A stretch of DNA of 64,000 nt from an uncultured Ellagibacter sp. (GCF_934636505.1 NZ_CAKUAL010000001.1:10457-74456), one strand, 5' to 3'; shown: positions 1 through 9,632, numbered from the stretch's first letter. The notes: generated by a model not told the origin, from the sequence alone. Program-made: numbers and translations.

Positions 1-282
1 AATTCCGCGCTCCAGCAAGCGGGGTGCATGGTGCCGACGTTCAACTTCATCGGCGGCCTCGGCGGTGACGACATCACGAGTGCCCAGATGGACGCCATGT
101 TCGACGCGCTGCTCGATAGTGCGGGCGAGCGAGGGCGCGATGATACTGCCGCCAGGCGGAGCTGCGACGATGCCTCTACCGGCCAGAGAGCTGGACTCGG
201 CCGCGTGAGCTTCTTTGGGATAGACTTTCCCGTTGCGGACCAGCCTGCATGCGGCGACGATTGCGAAGAAGGTGCGCGATAA
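1..282 (+). CDS. porA: 2-oxoacid:ferredoxin oxidoreductase alpha subunit (C-terminal part)
   Basis: Only the last ~93 codons are in the window; the reading frame is open from base 1. The peptide contains NFIGGLGGDDIT, which matches the conserved C-terminal NFI-GLGG-D-T stretch of PorA/VorA-type alpha subunits. These form the pyrimidine-binding part of the thiamine-diphosphate enzymes that oxidise 2-oxoacids to acyl-CoA and reduce ferredoxin. The stop codon overlaps the next start (TAATG at 280-284), so it is translationally coupled to the beta subunit. Substrate (pyruvate, 2-oxoisovalerate or other) cannot be decided. The stretch after the GLGG motif is unusually Arg/Asp-rich. Confidence 0.8.
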   Translation, partial: NSALQQAGCMVPTFNFIGGLGGDDITSAQMDAMFDALLDSAGERGRDDTAARRSCDDASTGQRAGLGRVSFFGIDFPVADQPACGDDCEEGAR

Positions 283-1199
283 TGGCGATGAATGCGAAGA
301 ACATGCCTGCTGACGAGCTGTTTTTCGGGCATAAGGCATGCGCTGGCTGCGGCGGCTCGCTTGCGGTCCGTGCAGCGCTGAAGGTGCTCGGTCCGAACGC
401 GGTGGCGGCACTGCCCGCGGGTTGCATGAGCGCCGTCGGCTTCAACTTCCCCCAGCTGTGCTTTGCGAACAACGCGATGATCACGCCCTTTGCGGCCACG
501 GCGGCCGTGCTCACGGGTATCGAGACCGGTTTGCGGGCTCAGGGGAAGAAGCCCGACGATTGCACGGTCGTCGGCTTTGCGGGCGACGGCGGCACGGCAG
601 ATATCGGCATCCAGGCGCTTTCGGGCGCGATCGATCGCAACGACGACGTCCTCTATATTTGCTACGACAATGAGGCGTACATGAACACGGGCATCCAGAA
701 AAGCTCGCTCACCCCCTTCGGCGCTAAGACCACAACGACCCCCGCAGGGAAGAATGCCCACGGATGCCTCACGCAGAAGAAGAACGTGTTCGAGATTATC
801 GCAGCTCACGGGCTTCCCTATGCCGCAACGGCGAGTGTCGGGTATATGAACGACTTCCTGAAAAAGCTCGAGCGCGCGAAGGGTATCCACGGTATGCGGT
901 TCATTCACGTGATCGCGCCGTGCCCGACGGGGTGGGGTGCCCCTGAGTCGAAGATGGTCGACCTCGCTCGCGACGTGGTCGATTGCGGACTGTGGTATCT
1001 CGCCGAATACGAGGGCGAGCAGGAGAGCGGCGTTCCTGGTGGGAAGTTCACGCTCAACCGCAAGCCCCGCGAGTTCGCGAGCGTGCGCGATTACCTGAAG
1101 AGCCAAGGCCGCTTCCGTGCTCTTAGCGACGAGGAGATTTCCCTGGTCGAGCGCTCGCGCGATGCGAAGTGGGAAATGATCGAGCGCGATTGGGCTTAA
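282..1199 (+). CDS. porB: 2-oxoacid:ferredoxin oxidoreductase beta subunit (TPP-binding)
   Basis: A 305-residue protein of the usual PorB/VorB length. The N-terminus has the cysteine motif HKACAGCGG typical of beta subunits, followed by the TPP/Mg-binding segment GFAGDGGTADIG and CYDNEAYMNTGIQ. A CPTGWG motif near residue 210 is also family-typical. It binds thiamine diphosphate and passes electrons to ferredoxin, with the upstream alpha subunit as partner. I chose ATG 282 rather than the longer frame from 249, because it overlaps the porA stop by one base and has GAAGAAGG upstream. Downstream it meets a convergent lipoprotein gene almost end to end, with no clear terminator between. Confidence 0.92.
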   Translation: MAMNAKNMPADELFFGHKACAGCGGSLAVRAALKVLGPNAVAALPAGCMSAVGFNFPQLCFANNAMITPFAATAAVLTGIETGLRAQGKKPDDCTVVGFAGDGGTADIGIQALSGAIDRNDDVLYICYDNEAYMNTGIQKSSLTPFGAKTTTTPAGKNAHGCLTQKKNVFEIIAAHGLPYAATASVGYMNDFLKKLERAKGIHGMRFIHVIAPCPTGWGAPESKMVDLARDVVDCGLWYLAEYEGEQESGVPGGKFTLNRKPREFASVRDYLKSQGRFRALSDEEISLVERSRDAKWEMIERDWA

Positions 1200-1201
1200 C
1201 G

Positions 1202-1639
1202 CTAGCCGTCAACTCCTCGTTGCGCTTCGTGTCGCTCGCCCTTGTCGACGATGTCGACCGACTCGATGTTTGAGGCGTCACCGCCTTCGACTCGGTACTC
1301 GGTGAGGCGCAGGTCCATGGTCTCGATATCGCTCGCTGGCTTTTTCAGCTGCACAACGAGGGTCGATCCTTCCTGGGTGATCGACTCGATTTCTTTCCCG
1401 GGAATCGACCCTCCTGAAAGCTGCACTTGAATCCAGCCGTCTTGCGGTTTCCAGCCGCTGCCAGGCATGGCCACGATGGCGCCGCCGGAAACCTGCATAC
1501 ACAATACGGGCAGGTCGTCGTCTTGCGTCCATGTCCATGTGGCTTTGGCGTCATCCGAGGCACTGCAGCCGAGTGCCGTTGCGGCCACGGCTGTGCATGC
1601 TGTCGTTACAAATGCCCTTCTCGTCATATGCTTTGCCAT
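1202..1639 (-). CDS. small exported lipoprotein with Tat-like signal, function unknown
   Basis: A 145-residue protein. It starts with a twin-arginine type signal (MTRRAF), a hydrophobic stretch and a lipobox-like ALGC at about residues 22-25, so it is probably exported folded and lipid-anchored. The mature part has alternating beta-type segments (QVSGGAIVAM, WIQVQLSGGSIPG) and no motif I recognise. GGAGG lies six bases before ATG 1639. It is convergent with porB and has its own upstream region shared with the AT-rich stretch before the adhesin. Confidence 0.75.
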   Translation of the reverse strand: MAKHMTRRAFVTTACTAVAATALGCSASDDAKATWTWTQDDDLPVLCMQVSGGAIVAMPGSGWKPQDGWIQVQLSGGSIPGKEIESITQEGSTLVVQLKKPASDIETMDLRLTEYRVEGGDASNIESVDIVDKGERHEAQRGVDG

Positions 1640-1942
1640 CGTCGCCTCCGTTTCGAGCGGCTTTCATTGGCTGTCATTGTCCCATATTTGGCACTGGGCC
1701 GTCGAGCGAGCCTTGCCGCAAAGGTGGTTTTGAAACCAATTTGCCACCCCATCCATATTCTCTTACGCCGAATTAAAGTAAGTGATATGCTGAATCATTT
1801 CGTCGCCTTACTAAACGATTGGTACGTGAATCAATGAAACAGCAGGTGGCGATAAAGAGCGAACAATATATTGAGGTAACTATTTACGATATTGTCATCC
1901 TGCAAATACCCAAAAAGTGCTAGTATGTTGAATTCGTAAAAA

Positions 1943-2018
1943 CCGCATCTGGAAATGTCCCTCTATAACAGAGGGCTTGCCTATGACGAGAGGCAATTTT
2001 GACCAGCTAAATCTGCGG
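1943..2018 (+). ncRNA. candidate structured RNA leader of the adhesin gene
   Basis: The 423-base gap 1640-2062 is AT-rich compared with the genome. Inside it, CCGCA (1943-1947) pairs with TGCGG (2014-2018), and CTGG (1949-1952) pairs with CCAG (2003-2006). Two perfect hairpins lie side by side within: CCCTC/GAGGG (1959-1975, 7-base loop) and TTGCCT/AGGCAA (1977-1996, 8-base loop). The result is a closed three-way junction ending 44 bases before the GTG start. A further GCTTC-ATTC-GAAGC hairpin (2036-2049) sits directly before the start. I could not match this to a riboswitch family I know. The base pairing is seen; the function is inference. Confidence 0.4.
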
Positions 2019-2062
2019 AGATAGTTAGGCTGCAAGCTTCATTCGAAGCCTAGGCTGACGGG

Positions 2063-5000
2063 GTGAGGAACATAAATAACACGATAAATCACATGAGAGA
2101 GGCTAAGAGCTCGGCCAATTGCACATCATGGGGCAACAAGGTTGTCTCTGTCGTGCTGTCTGCCATCTTGCTGGGTTTCGGCTGGCCTGCCGTGAATCCT
2201 GCCGAGGTGTATGCGGAAGATGGCGCTGCCAATGGTGGAGGGAGCTCCCAGCTTTCTGACGACGCTGCAAACCTTGCGGCGACGTTGGGTGGGGGCGACG
2301 ATGCTCCCGCTCGCCCGAGCGGCGAATCCGTGGGAATCTCTTCTCCTGCGCTTGTGGGCGTGGAATCAGATATTGCGGGCGATAGCGGCGACTCCAACAC
2401 CCCTTCAGCCACTAACAATGAATCCGGCAAGGCTGCTGATTCTTCCGCCGTCGCGGACGCCGCGGTTGCACAGTCCCTCTCTATCACCGGCGCCGACACC
2501 GTCGCGCAGTTCTCCACGATGCAGCTGACGGCAACGACGAGCCCCACAAATGCTGAGGGGACTTACGTCTGGTCCTCGAACAACGACAATATCCTTACGG
2601 TCGACCAAAGCGGAACGGTGACGGGCGTCCGCCAAGGCGCCGCGACGGTCACCTTGAACTATACGAGCCCAGACGGTGCCACCACGCTTACCGCGACGCA
2701 CGACGTGACGGTCACCTCCCCCACGGCTGCAACCAATAGCGCCCTCTTCTATTACCTGAACAACCCCAACGGATCGCTCGATTCCACCAGCACAACCCAG
2801 TGGACCAGCCTTGGTAGCGGCAGCGTGAACCTCACCGGGCTCAGCAGCAGCAATTTTCCAAAGGACAACGGGAAGACCGCCGTCTTCGATCGCGTTTCCG
2901 ATCGTGTGATCACCTGGCCCGATGGTTCCACGGGGGACGAGTACCAGGTTGCTCGCGGAAGCAGCGACTGGAACAATATTTTCAAGGCGTACAAATCGGT
3001 AATCGAAGGGATGCTGCCGGGCGTCACGGTGACCGATGAGGACGTGGAATCCATCTGCGTCAAGCCGTACAAGCTGACGAACAACAACGATGGCTATCAC
3101 GTCGACTGCTCCGTGTCCATCACGTGCCGCAACCTGTTCAACGCCCGTTATTACGTCGATGATCCGACGACGCCGGGCGAGGGATTCCAGCTTGTCGCCT
3201 CGAAACTGACGTACCGCGAGGGTGATACCACCGACATCGCCGACTTCGCCGACGTGAGCCTTCCGCCTTCCAAGACGGTTGGCGGCATCGAGTATACCTT
3301 CAATGGTTGGTATACCGACCAAGCATTAACTCAGCAGGTGGAGCTCCCCTATACGGTAGACGGGAACGTGAACTTCTACGCCAAGTATCTTTCGGGGCGC
3401 CAGGTCATCTACGATTTGGCGGGCGGAAGCTGGAACAACAGCGACGCTCTCGTGCATGCTGCTCAGGAGGGCTCGACGCAGACGGTGAAAGCCGAGCCTA
3501 CCCGCGTGGGGCACGAGTTCGCTGGCTGGATCGTTTCGGGACTCGATGGTGTGACGACGCTTGAAAGCGGCGCGAGCTTCACCATGCCCGATAACAACGT
3601 TACGCTTACAGCGACGTGGATTGAGTTGCCCGCCTGCAAGGTGAAATACCTGGAGAAGGGCACTGACAAGGAGCTATCTCCTTCTGACACGCTCTACGGG
3701 CACGCTGGCGATGTTGTGACGGCGGACGCGAAGGATGACATCGAGGGCTACCACCTGGTCGATCCGTCGCAAGCGTCCGGGAAGGCGACGCTCGTCGAAG
3801 GCGAGGCGCCCGAGATCGTCTTCTACTATGAGAAGGACGCTGCTGACTACCAGGTGAACTATTACCTCAACGGCACCGAGCAGAAGGTTGCAGACTCCGA
3901 GACGCTGAGCGCTCCGTGGGGGAGCGAAGTTGCGGCTTCCGACCTTGCGAAGGGCATCGACGGTTACACTGCAGTGCCTGGTCAGACGGCAACCGCAACC
4001 GTTGAGCTCGACGGCAGCACCGTCATCAACGTCTACTACTATCAGAACGTGACGCTCACGGCGAATTCCGCAACGAGGGAATACACGGGCGAGCAGCAGC
4101 GCGTCGAAGGCTACACCTGCGATGTTGCAGAGGCCACGTTCGCAGGTGTCTCGCTTCTCGGCGGCAGGGGCACCGATGCGGGCGACTATCCGTATGCCTT
4201 TGCTGCGGGAGCGGTCGGCACGGTGAGCGCCGATGGCAAGTACATTGTCGCGAAAACGAATGACGGCAAGCTTTTGATCAGCGCAAACTCCCAGCAGATC
4301 GTCGTCAAGATCAAGGGCAACACGGGCGGCGGGAAGTACGACGGCACGGAGCAGAGCGTCGAGGGCTACGCCGTCTCCTACGTGGTCGGCGGCGCTGCGA
4401 GCATCGACGCCCCCGCCGGCTTCGATGCGGGCGACATCTCATTCGCGGGCGCGGCGAAGGCGACGGGCGCCGACGCGGGCAGCTACCCCATGGGCCTCAA
4501 GGCGGGCGACTTCAGCTACGGCGGCAAGAACTTCTCGAACGTCAGCTTCGAGGTCGAGGACGGCCGCCTCGATATCTCGAAGCGCGCGCTGATCATCAAG
4601 CCCAAGGACGCCTCCCGGGTCTACAACGGCGAGGCGCTCACGGCGAGCGAGTGGGAGGTCGTCGAGGGCTCGCCCGACCAGTTCCTCGCAGGCCAGGGTA
4701 TCGTCGATCCCGTGTTCTCCGGCTCGCAGACCGCGCCGGGGACGAGCGAGAGCTCCATCGTCGGGTGGGGCTACCAGGAGGGCACCAAGGCCGGCAACTA
4801 CGAGATCCGCACCGAGAAGGGCACGCTGAACGTGACCTCGCGCGGCGCGACCGAGACCATCACGGTCGAGGCCAACTCGACGATGGCGACCTACGACGGC
4901 AAGAGCCACTCCGCCGTGGGCCTCAAAGCCACGGAGTTCGTCGTCGGCGGAAAGACATACACGGTCTCCGGCCTCTCCACCGAGGATCCTTCCGCGACCG

Positions 5001-7636
5001 ATGCGGGCACCTACACCAACAACATCACCGGCACCGCCAAGGTGACCGATGCGGCGGGCAACGATGTGACGGGCGAGTTCGACGTCGAGGTCAAGGATGG
5101 CTCGCTCGCCATCGACCCAGCTGAGGTGATCATCAAGCCCAAGGACGCGAGCAAGCCCTACGACGGCACGTCGCTTGTGGCGAGCGAGTTCACGGCCACC
5201 GGCTTCGTCGGGGGCGATGGCATCACGGGCGTGACCTACGGCGGGTCGCAGCTCAACTTCGGGGAGAGCGAGAGCACCATCGCGGGGTTTGCGGCGGCTG
5301 GTTCCACTAAGCTCACCAACTACCGGATCACTTTGGGCAAGGGTAAGCTCGAGGTGACCGCCAACGCCGAGAGGGTCGTCGTCACCATCAGGGAGAACAG
5401 CGCGACGTTCCCCTACGATGGCGAGGCGAAGACCGTCGAGGGATACGAGGTCGCAAAGATTTCCTCCGCCCTCTACAAGGAGAGCGACTTCGCCTTCGCG
5501 GGCGACGCCGCGCACAAGGTCGCCACCGGCACCGACGCCGGCGATTACGACATGGGCCTCCTTGCCGGCGACTTCGAGAACAGGAGCGCTAACTTCTCGA
5601 ACGTGGTATTCGAGATCGAGGACGGGCAGCTGCACATCGTCCCCGGCGAGATCGATAAGGACGCCGTCACGTGGGACGCCCACGACGTGCAGAAGGTCTA
5701 CGACGGCGAGCCCCTTTCCGCCTACCGTGCGCGCGCCTGGGACAAGCGCGGCAACGAGCTCTCCGTCGAGTACAGCACCGACGGCGAGACCTGGGTGAGC
5801 GACCCCTCTAAGATCTCGCTGACGCATTTCGGCCATCTGGCCGTTAAGCTCCGCGCGACGGGCGCCAACTACGCGGCCGGCCAGTACGCGACGGGCTCCG
5901 AGAGCGTCGCCATCACGAAGCGTCTCGTCACGTTGGAGTCCGAGGGCGCGGACAAAACCTACGACGGCACGCCGCTCACCAACGGCGCCGTCAGCGTCAC
6001 GCCAAAGGGCGAGGGGGTCGGCTTCGTCGACGGCGAGGGCGTGGCCCTCACCGTCACGGGCTCGCAAACCGATGTCGGCGAGAGCGACAACACCTTCGTC
6101 TTCTCGTTCAACGAGGGGACGAGCGGAGACGACTACCTGGTGACCGCGAAGTGCGGCAAGCTCAAGGTGGCCGCGAACGCCGCCGGGGTCGTCGTCAAGA
6201 TCAAGGGCAACACGGGCGGCGGGAAGTACGACGGCACGGAGCACGTCGTCGAGGGCTACGCCGTCTCCTACGTGGTCGGCGGCGCCGCGAGCACCGACGC
6301 CCCCGCCGGCTTCGACGCGGGCGACATCTCGTTCGCGGGCGCGGCGAAGGCGGCGGGCACCGACGCGGGCAGCTACCCCATGGGCCTCAAGGCGGGCGAC
6401 TTCAGCTACGGCGGCAAGAACTTCTCGAACGTCAGCTTCGAGGTGGAGGACGGCCGCCTTGTGATTGACCCTGCGACTCTCACTGTCACTACGCGCGGCG
6501 CGTCGAAGCCCTATGACGGCACAGCGCTCACGGCCCCGGGGGAGATTTCGGGCTTCGAGAACGGCGAGACCGCCAGCTTCGCCGCCAACGGCAGCCAGAC
6601 GCTTGTGGGCGCGAGCGCCAATTCCTACGCCATCGCGTGGGACGGCACTGCTAAGGAATCGAACTACAACGTCGTGGAGGGCGCCATCGGTACCCTCGAG
6701 GTCACCCCGAGCCAGGTGGCAATCACCGTCACGCCGCGCGACGGCAGCAAGGTCTACGACGGCAAGCCGCTGACCAGCGCTGGTATCGACGTCAACGGTC
6801 TGCCTGCGGGCTTCACGCTCGAGGCCGCGACCAAGGGCACCATCACGGACGCCGGCGAGCTTCTGGCCGCGATCGACGCTTCCACCATTGTGATCAAGAA
6901 TGCCGCCGGCGAGGACGTCACCGCCCAGTTCGCCAATGTGACGTGCGGGAAGGCCCCGCTCATCGTGACCAAGCGTCCCGTGACAGTAACTTCCGCGACG
7001 GATTCCAAGGTGTATGACGGTGCCGCGCTCACCAAGCACGAGGCAACGGTGACAGCTGGGTCGCTCGTCGAAGGCGAGAGCTTCGGCTACGACTTTACGG
7101 GCGAGCAGACGGCGGTTGGCTCCTCCGACAACACCTTCACCGTAAAAGCTGGCGCGAACACGAGCCTCGATAACTACGAGATTACCCAGGTGAGCGGCAC
7201 GCTTACGGTTATCGCGTACACGCCGCCGGCACCTGGCCCTGGCACGGACGAGCCGACGCCCGGCCCTGGCAAGAATCCGTCGACGCCGAATGGCCCGACG
7301 AATTCTTCCGATGTGACGCCGTCGGGTTCGACGACGCCGGACGATATGGGTTCCGTCCCGACGGCAACCGATTCGAAGGCGACCACTACGCCGAAGAGCG
7401 CCGACAAGGCAACTTCCGGAAACGACGCTCAATCGGAAGAGAGGCAGAGCCCCGATAGCGCATCGGGCGCTGAGCAGCCGACGAGCTGCTGGGTGCATTG
7501 GCTCATGATTCTCGGTACCATCGCAACGTTGGTTTACGGCGCGGTCGTCTCGCTGCGCCGCCGCCGCATGACCGCCGCTCTCGACAAGGAGATGGACGCG
7601 GTCTTGTCGGGGGCCAAGGAAGGAAGTGACAAGTAA
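2063..7636 (+). CDS. giant surface adhesin-like protein with Big2, InlB-type, MucBP-like and MBG-like repeats
   Basis: A 1857-residue exported protein. Domain order: basic N-terminus and signal peptide (cleavage near residue 51, EVYA/ED); a Big2-like Ig fold (~135-218); a less clear segment; two InlB/Flg_new-type repeats with FNGWYTD and FAGWIV motifs (~370-520); two MucBP-like domains with YLEKGTDKEL and YYLNGTEQK (~523-661). About a dozen MBG-like repeats of ~80 residues follow, each with a K-YDG or YDGT motif (~662-1718). Then comes a Pro/Thr/Ser linker, one membrane helix (~1808-1832) and an RRRR tail. There is no LPXTG, so anchoring is probably by the C-terminal helix. The start is GTG with a weak ribosome site; ATG 2093 is an alternative. 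The stop overlaps the next start by one base. Mucin or glycan binding is inferred from the domains. Confidence 0.88.
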   Translation: MRNINNTINHMREAKSSANCTSWGNKVVSVVLSAILLGFGWPAVNPAEVYAEDGAANGGGSSQLSDDAANLAATLGGGDDAPARPSGESVGISSPALVGVESDIAGDSGDSNTPSATNNESGKAADSSAVADAAVAQSLSITGADTVAQFSTMQLTATTSPTNAEGTYVWSSNNDNILTVDQSGTVTGVRQGAATVTLNYTSPDGATTLTATHDVTVTSPTAATNSALFYYLNNPNGSLDSTSTTQWTSLGSGSVNLTGLSSSNFPKDNGKTAVFDRVSDRVITWPDGSTGDEYQVARGSSDWNNIFKAYKSVIEGMLPGVTVTDEDVESICVKPYKLTNNNDGYHVDCSVSITCRNLFNARYYVDDPTTPGEGFQLVASKLTYREGDTTDIADFADVSLPPSKTVGGIEYTFNGWYTDQALTQQVELPYTVDGNVNFYAKYLSGRQVIYDLAGGSWNNSDALVHAAQEGSTQTVKAEPTRVGHEFAGWIVSGLDGVTTLESGASFTMPDNNVTLTATWIELPACKVKYLEKGTDKELSPSDTLYGHAGDVVTADAKDDIEGYHLVDPSQASGKATLVEGEAPEIVFYYEKDAADYQVNYYLNGTEQKVADSETLSAPWGSEVAASDLAKGIDGYTAVPGQTATATVELDGSTVINVYYYQNVTLTANSATREYTGEQQRVEGYTCDVAEATFAGVSLLGGRGTDAGDYPYAFAAGAVGTVSADGKYIVAKTNDGKLLISANSQQIVVKIKGNTGGGKYDGTEQSVEGYAVSYVVGGAASIDAPAGFDAGDISFAGAAKATGADAGSYPMGLKAGDFSYGGKNFSNVSFEVEDGRLDISKRALIIKPKDASRVYNGEALTASEWEVVEGSPDQFLAGQGIVDPVFSGSQTAPGTSESSIVGWGYQEGTKAGNYEIRTEKGTLNVTSRGATETITVEANSTMATYDGKSHSAVGLKATEFVVGGKTYTVSGLSTEDPSATDAGTYTNNITGTAKVTDAAGNDVTGEFDVEVKDGSLAIDPAEVIIKPKDASKPYDGTSLVASEFTATGFVGGDGITGVTYGGSQLNFGESESTIAGFAAAGSTKLTNYRITLGKGKLEVTANAERVVVTIRENSATFPYDGEAKTVEGYEVAKISSALYKESDFAFAGDAAHKVATGTDAGDYDMGLLAGDFENRSANFSNVVFEIEDGQLHIVPGEIDKDAVTWDAHDVQKVYDGEPLSAYRARAWDKRGNELSVEYSTDGETWVSDPSKISLTHFGHLAVKLRATGANYAAGQYATGSESVAITKRLVTLESEGADKTYDGTPLTNGAVSVTPKGEGVGFVDGEGVALTVTGSQTDVGESDNTFVFSFNEGTSGDDYLVTAKCGKLKVAANAAGVVVKIKGNTGGGKYDGTEHVVEGYAVSYVVGGAASTDAPAGFDAGDISFAGAAKAAGTDAGSYPMGLKAGDFSYGGKNFSNVSFEVEDGRLVIDPATLTVTTRGASKPYDGTALTAPGEISGFENGETASFAANGSQTLVGASANSYAIAWDGTAKESNYNVVEGAIGTLEVTPSQVAITVTPRDGSKVYDGKPLTSAGIDVNGLPAGFTLEAATKGTITDAGELLAAIDASTIVIKNAAGEDVTAQFANVTCGKAPLIVTKRPVTVTSATDSKVYDGAALTKHEATVTAGSLVEGESFGYDFTGEQTAVGSSDNTFTVKAGANTSLDNYEITQVSGTLTVIAYTPPAPGPGTDEPTPGPGKNPSTPNGPTNSSDVTPSGSTTPDDMGSVPTATDSKATTTPKSADKATSGNDAQSEERQSPDSASGAEQPTSCWVHWLMILGTIATLVYGAVVSLRRRRMTAALDKEMDAVLSGAKEGSDK
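4299..4568 (+). repeat. intragenic near-identical repeat, copy 1 (adhesin)
   Basis: About 270 bases inside the adhesin gene are nearly identical to 6189-6458, exactly 1890 bases (630 codons) later and in frame. Both encode a KIKGNTGGGKYDGTE... module differing at only a few residues. The other MBG-like repeats of the gene are far more diverged. This suggests recent duplication or gene conversion between repeats, a possible route to length variation of the protein. Confidence 0.85.
6189..6458 (+). repeat. intragenic near-identical repeat, copy 2 (adhesin)
   Basis: Second copy of the 270-base module described at 4299-4568. Differences are scattered single bases. Homologous recombination between the copies would delete or duplicate 630 codons without shifting the frame. 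Confidence 0.85.
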
Positions 7637-8145
7637 TGAAGAAGAGCAACTGGATCGGCCTCGCCATCGCCGTGCTGATCGACGTATTCCTTCTGTGGCT
7701 GTGGTTCTTCTTGGGCTTCAATCGGGTTGATAGCCCGCTTGACCTGGTAATTTCTATCATCTGGCTGGTGGCTATCGTCGCGGTTGCCGCGGCTGTCAAT
7801 CGCCTTGAACGCCAGCGCGAGAAACGGCTGCGCACCATCTACGTGTCGTCGACGGCAATCTTCAACAAGGAACGCGGCCTCGTGTCGCTCGGATCTGCTG
7901 CGGCGGCGCCGAGCGTCATGGAGCGCATCCTGAGGGATATGGAATACGGCTTCGACCTGAAGGAGCTGCCGAAGCCGGAGGAGTTCAACTGCCGCTACGT
8001 CGTGCAAACCGACGAGTACAAGGCGGCTGGCGGGGAAGGCGGCGAGCCGACCTGGAAGGGGACCGTTGTCGCGATCGACCGTGCGGCGGGCAACAGGGAG
8101 ATGCCGTTCTCCTCGCGCGACGAGTTGGCGGCCGCCCTCTCGTAA
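7636..8145 (+). CDS. small membrane protein coupled to the adhesin, function unknown
   Basis: A 169-residue protein. Two hydrophobic helices (~8-28 and ~37-57) are followed by a basic stretch (RLERQREKRLR) and a soluble C-terminal domain of ~110 residues with no recognised motif. ATG 7636 overlaps the adhesin stop by one base (TAATG), so the two proteins are very likely co-translated. It may assist export, anchoring or assembly of the adhesin, but this is only inferred from the coupling. Confidence 0.75.
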   Translation: MKKSNWIGLAIAVLIDVFLLWLWFFLGFNRVDSPLDLVISIIWLVAIVAVAAAVNRLERQREKRLRTIYVSSTAIFNKERGLVSLGSAAAAPSVMERILRDMEYGFDLKELPKPEEFNCRYVVQTDEYKAAGGEGGEPTWKGTVVAIDRAAGNREMPFSSRDELAAALS

Positions 8146-8291
8146 GAGGTGCCGCCTTCCCGACCGCCTTGCCGTCTTCAGCGTGGCCCCCCTTCTTGCA
8201 GTTCCCGTAGAAAGCGATTGGTTCCTGCGCGTTTTGCCCGCAAAAGCGCTACCATGTGGCGTTGATTTCGAGAAAGTCACGAAGGGGACCC

Positions 8292-9632
8292 ATGTTATCC
8301 GAACGAGTGCTCACTAACCTGGTCAAAGGCATCGCCAAGCAGCACCTTGACCTGCATCCGACCGACGAGAAGTTCTTCCCTGGCCCGAAGCCCGGCGAGA
8401 AGTACATGCTCTACATGCACGTGCCGTTTTGCCAGGTGCTTTGCCCGTATTGCAGCTTCAATCGCTATCCGTTCCGCGAGTCCGTTGCGCGTCCGTATTT
8501 TGAGAATATGCGCAAGGAAATGATGATGCTCAAGGACTTGGGCTACGACTTCGAGAGCCTCTACATCGGCGGCGGCACGCCGACCATCATGCTCGACGAG
8601 CTGTGCAAGACGATCGACCTTGCGCGCGACAACTTCAGCATCAAGGAAGTGTCGTCGGAGACCAACCCCAACCATCTCGTGCAGCCGTGGCTCAACGAGC
8701 TGAAGGGTCGCGTCCAGCGTCTGTCCGTCGGAGTGCAAAGCTTCAACAACGACCTGCTCAAGCAGATGGACCGCTACCACAAGTACGGTTCGGGCGAGGA
8801 AATCTTCGAACGCATCGGCGAGGCGGTTCCGTATTTCGACTCGCTCAACGTGGACATGATCTTCAACTTCCCCTCGCAAACTGAGGACATTCTCTTCAAC
8901 GACTTGGAGAAGATCGTCGAATGCGGCGCGCGCCAGACCACGTTCTCGCCGCTCTACATCTCGTCCGCAACCACGCGCAAGATGGTTGAGACGCTCGGGC
9001 GCATGGATTACAACCGCGAGTACCGCTACTACCAGATTCTCGACGGCGTGCTTGCCGGCGGCGACCACCCGTTCTTCGAGCGCGACACCATCTGGACGTT
9101 CACGCGCCTGAATGACCAGGGGAAAAAGGACGTCGAGCTGCCGTTCGAGGAGTTGCAGGTATCCTACAACGAGTACCCGGCGATCGGTTCGGGCTCGATC
9201 ACGCACTTGAACGGCTGCCTGTACGTGAACTCGTTCAGCCTGCAGGAATACAACGACGCCATCCAGGCGGGGCACATGTCGATTATGGGCAAGTCGGTCA
9301 TGGCGAAGCGCGATTTGGAGCGTTACTACTTCCTTCTGCATCTCTACCAGCTGCATCTCGACAAGCGCGCGTTCGAGCGCGAATTCGGCGAGCCGCTTGA
9401 GCTGGCGCTGCCGATCGAGCTGGCGTTCATGCGCGCGAACAGGTCGTTCGCGATCGACAACGACGACGAGCTCACGTTGACGACGAAGGGTCGCTACCTG
9501 ACCCTTGTCATGTATCGCCAGTTCCTTTCGGGCATGAACAACCTGCGCGACCAGGCGCGTGCGGCGCTTTCCGGTCCCGAGCGCGAGCTGCTCTTCGGGG
9601 ACGGCGAGCCGGAAATCCAGATGGCGTGCTAG
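8292..9632 (+). CDS. radical SAM protein of the coproporphyrinogen III oxidase (HemN/HemW-like) family
   Basis: A 446-residue protein. The radical SAM cluster motif C-x3-C-x2-C is at residues ~47-54 (FCQVLCPYC). IGGGTPT (~95) and the SVGVQSFN segment are typical of the HemN/HemW/HutW group. A HemN C-terminal-like domain follows. It would bind a [4Fe-4S] cluster and S-adenosylmethionine. Real substrate could be coproporphyrinogen, heme or another tetrapyrrole; the sequence alone does not decide, and no heme genes are nearby. ATG 8292 was chosen over the longer frame because AAGGGGA precedes it. A strong terminator follows at 9675. Confidence 0.88.
   Translation: MLSERVLTNLVKGIAKQHLDLHPTDEKFFPGPKPGEKYMLYMHVPFCQVLCPYCSFNRYPFRESVARPYFENMRKEMMMLKDLGYDFESLYIGGGTPTIMLDELCKTIDLARDNFSIKEVSSETNPNHLVQPWLNELKGRVQRLSVGVQSFNNDLLKQMDRYHKYGSGEEIFERIGEAVPYFDSLNVDMIFNFPSQTEDILFNDLEKIVECGARQTTFSPLYISSATTRKMVETLGRMDYNREYRYYQILDGVLAGGDHPFFERDTIWTFTRLNDQGKKDVELPFEELQVSYNEYPAIGSGSITHLNGCLYVNSFSLQEYNDAIQAGHMSIMGKSVMAKRDLERYYFLLHLYQLHLDKRAFEREFGEPLELALPIELAFMRANRSFAIDNDDELTLTTKGRYLTLVMYRQFLSGMNNLRDQARAALSGPERELLFGDGEPEIQMAC

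Noticed and set aside
4439..7498. 1019-residue open frame on the minus strand inside the adhesin
   Set aside because: It mirrors the repetitive, high-GC adhesin gene; the peptide is Arg/Ala/Val-rich without domains, while the plus-strand frame has clear domains.
2063..7636. Diversity-generating retroelement target
   Set aside because: The adhesin's repeats invited the idea, but there is no reverse transcriptase, template repeat or adenine-biased variable region nearby.
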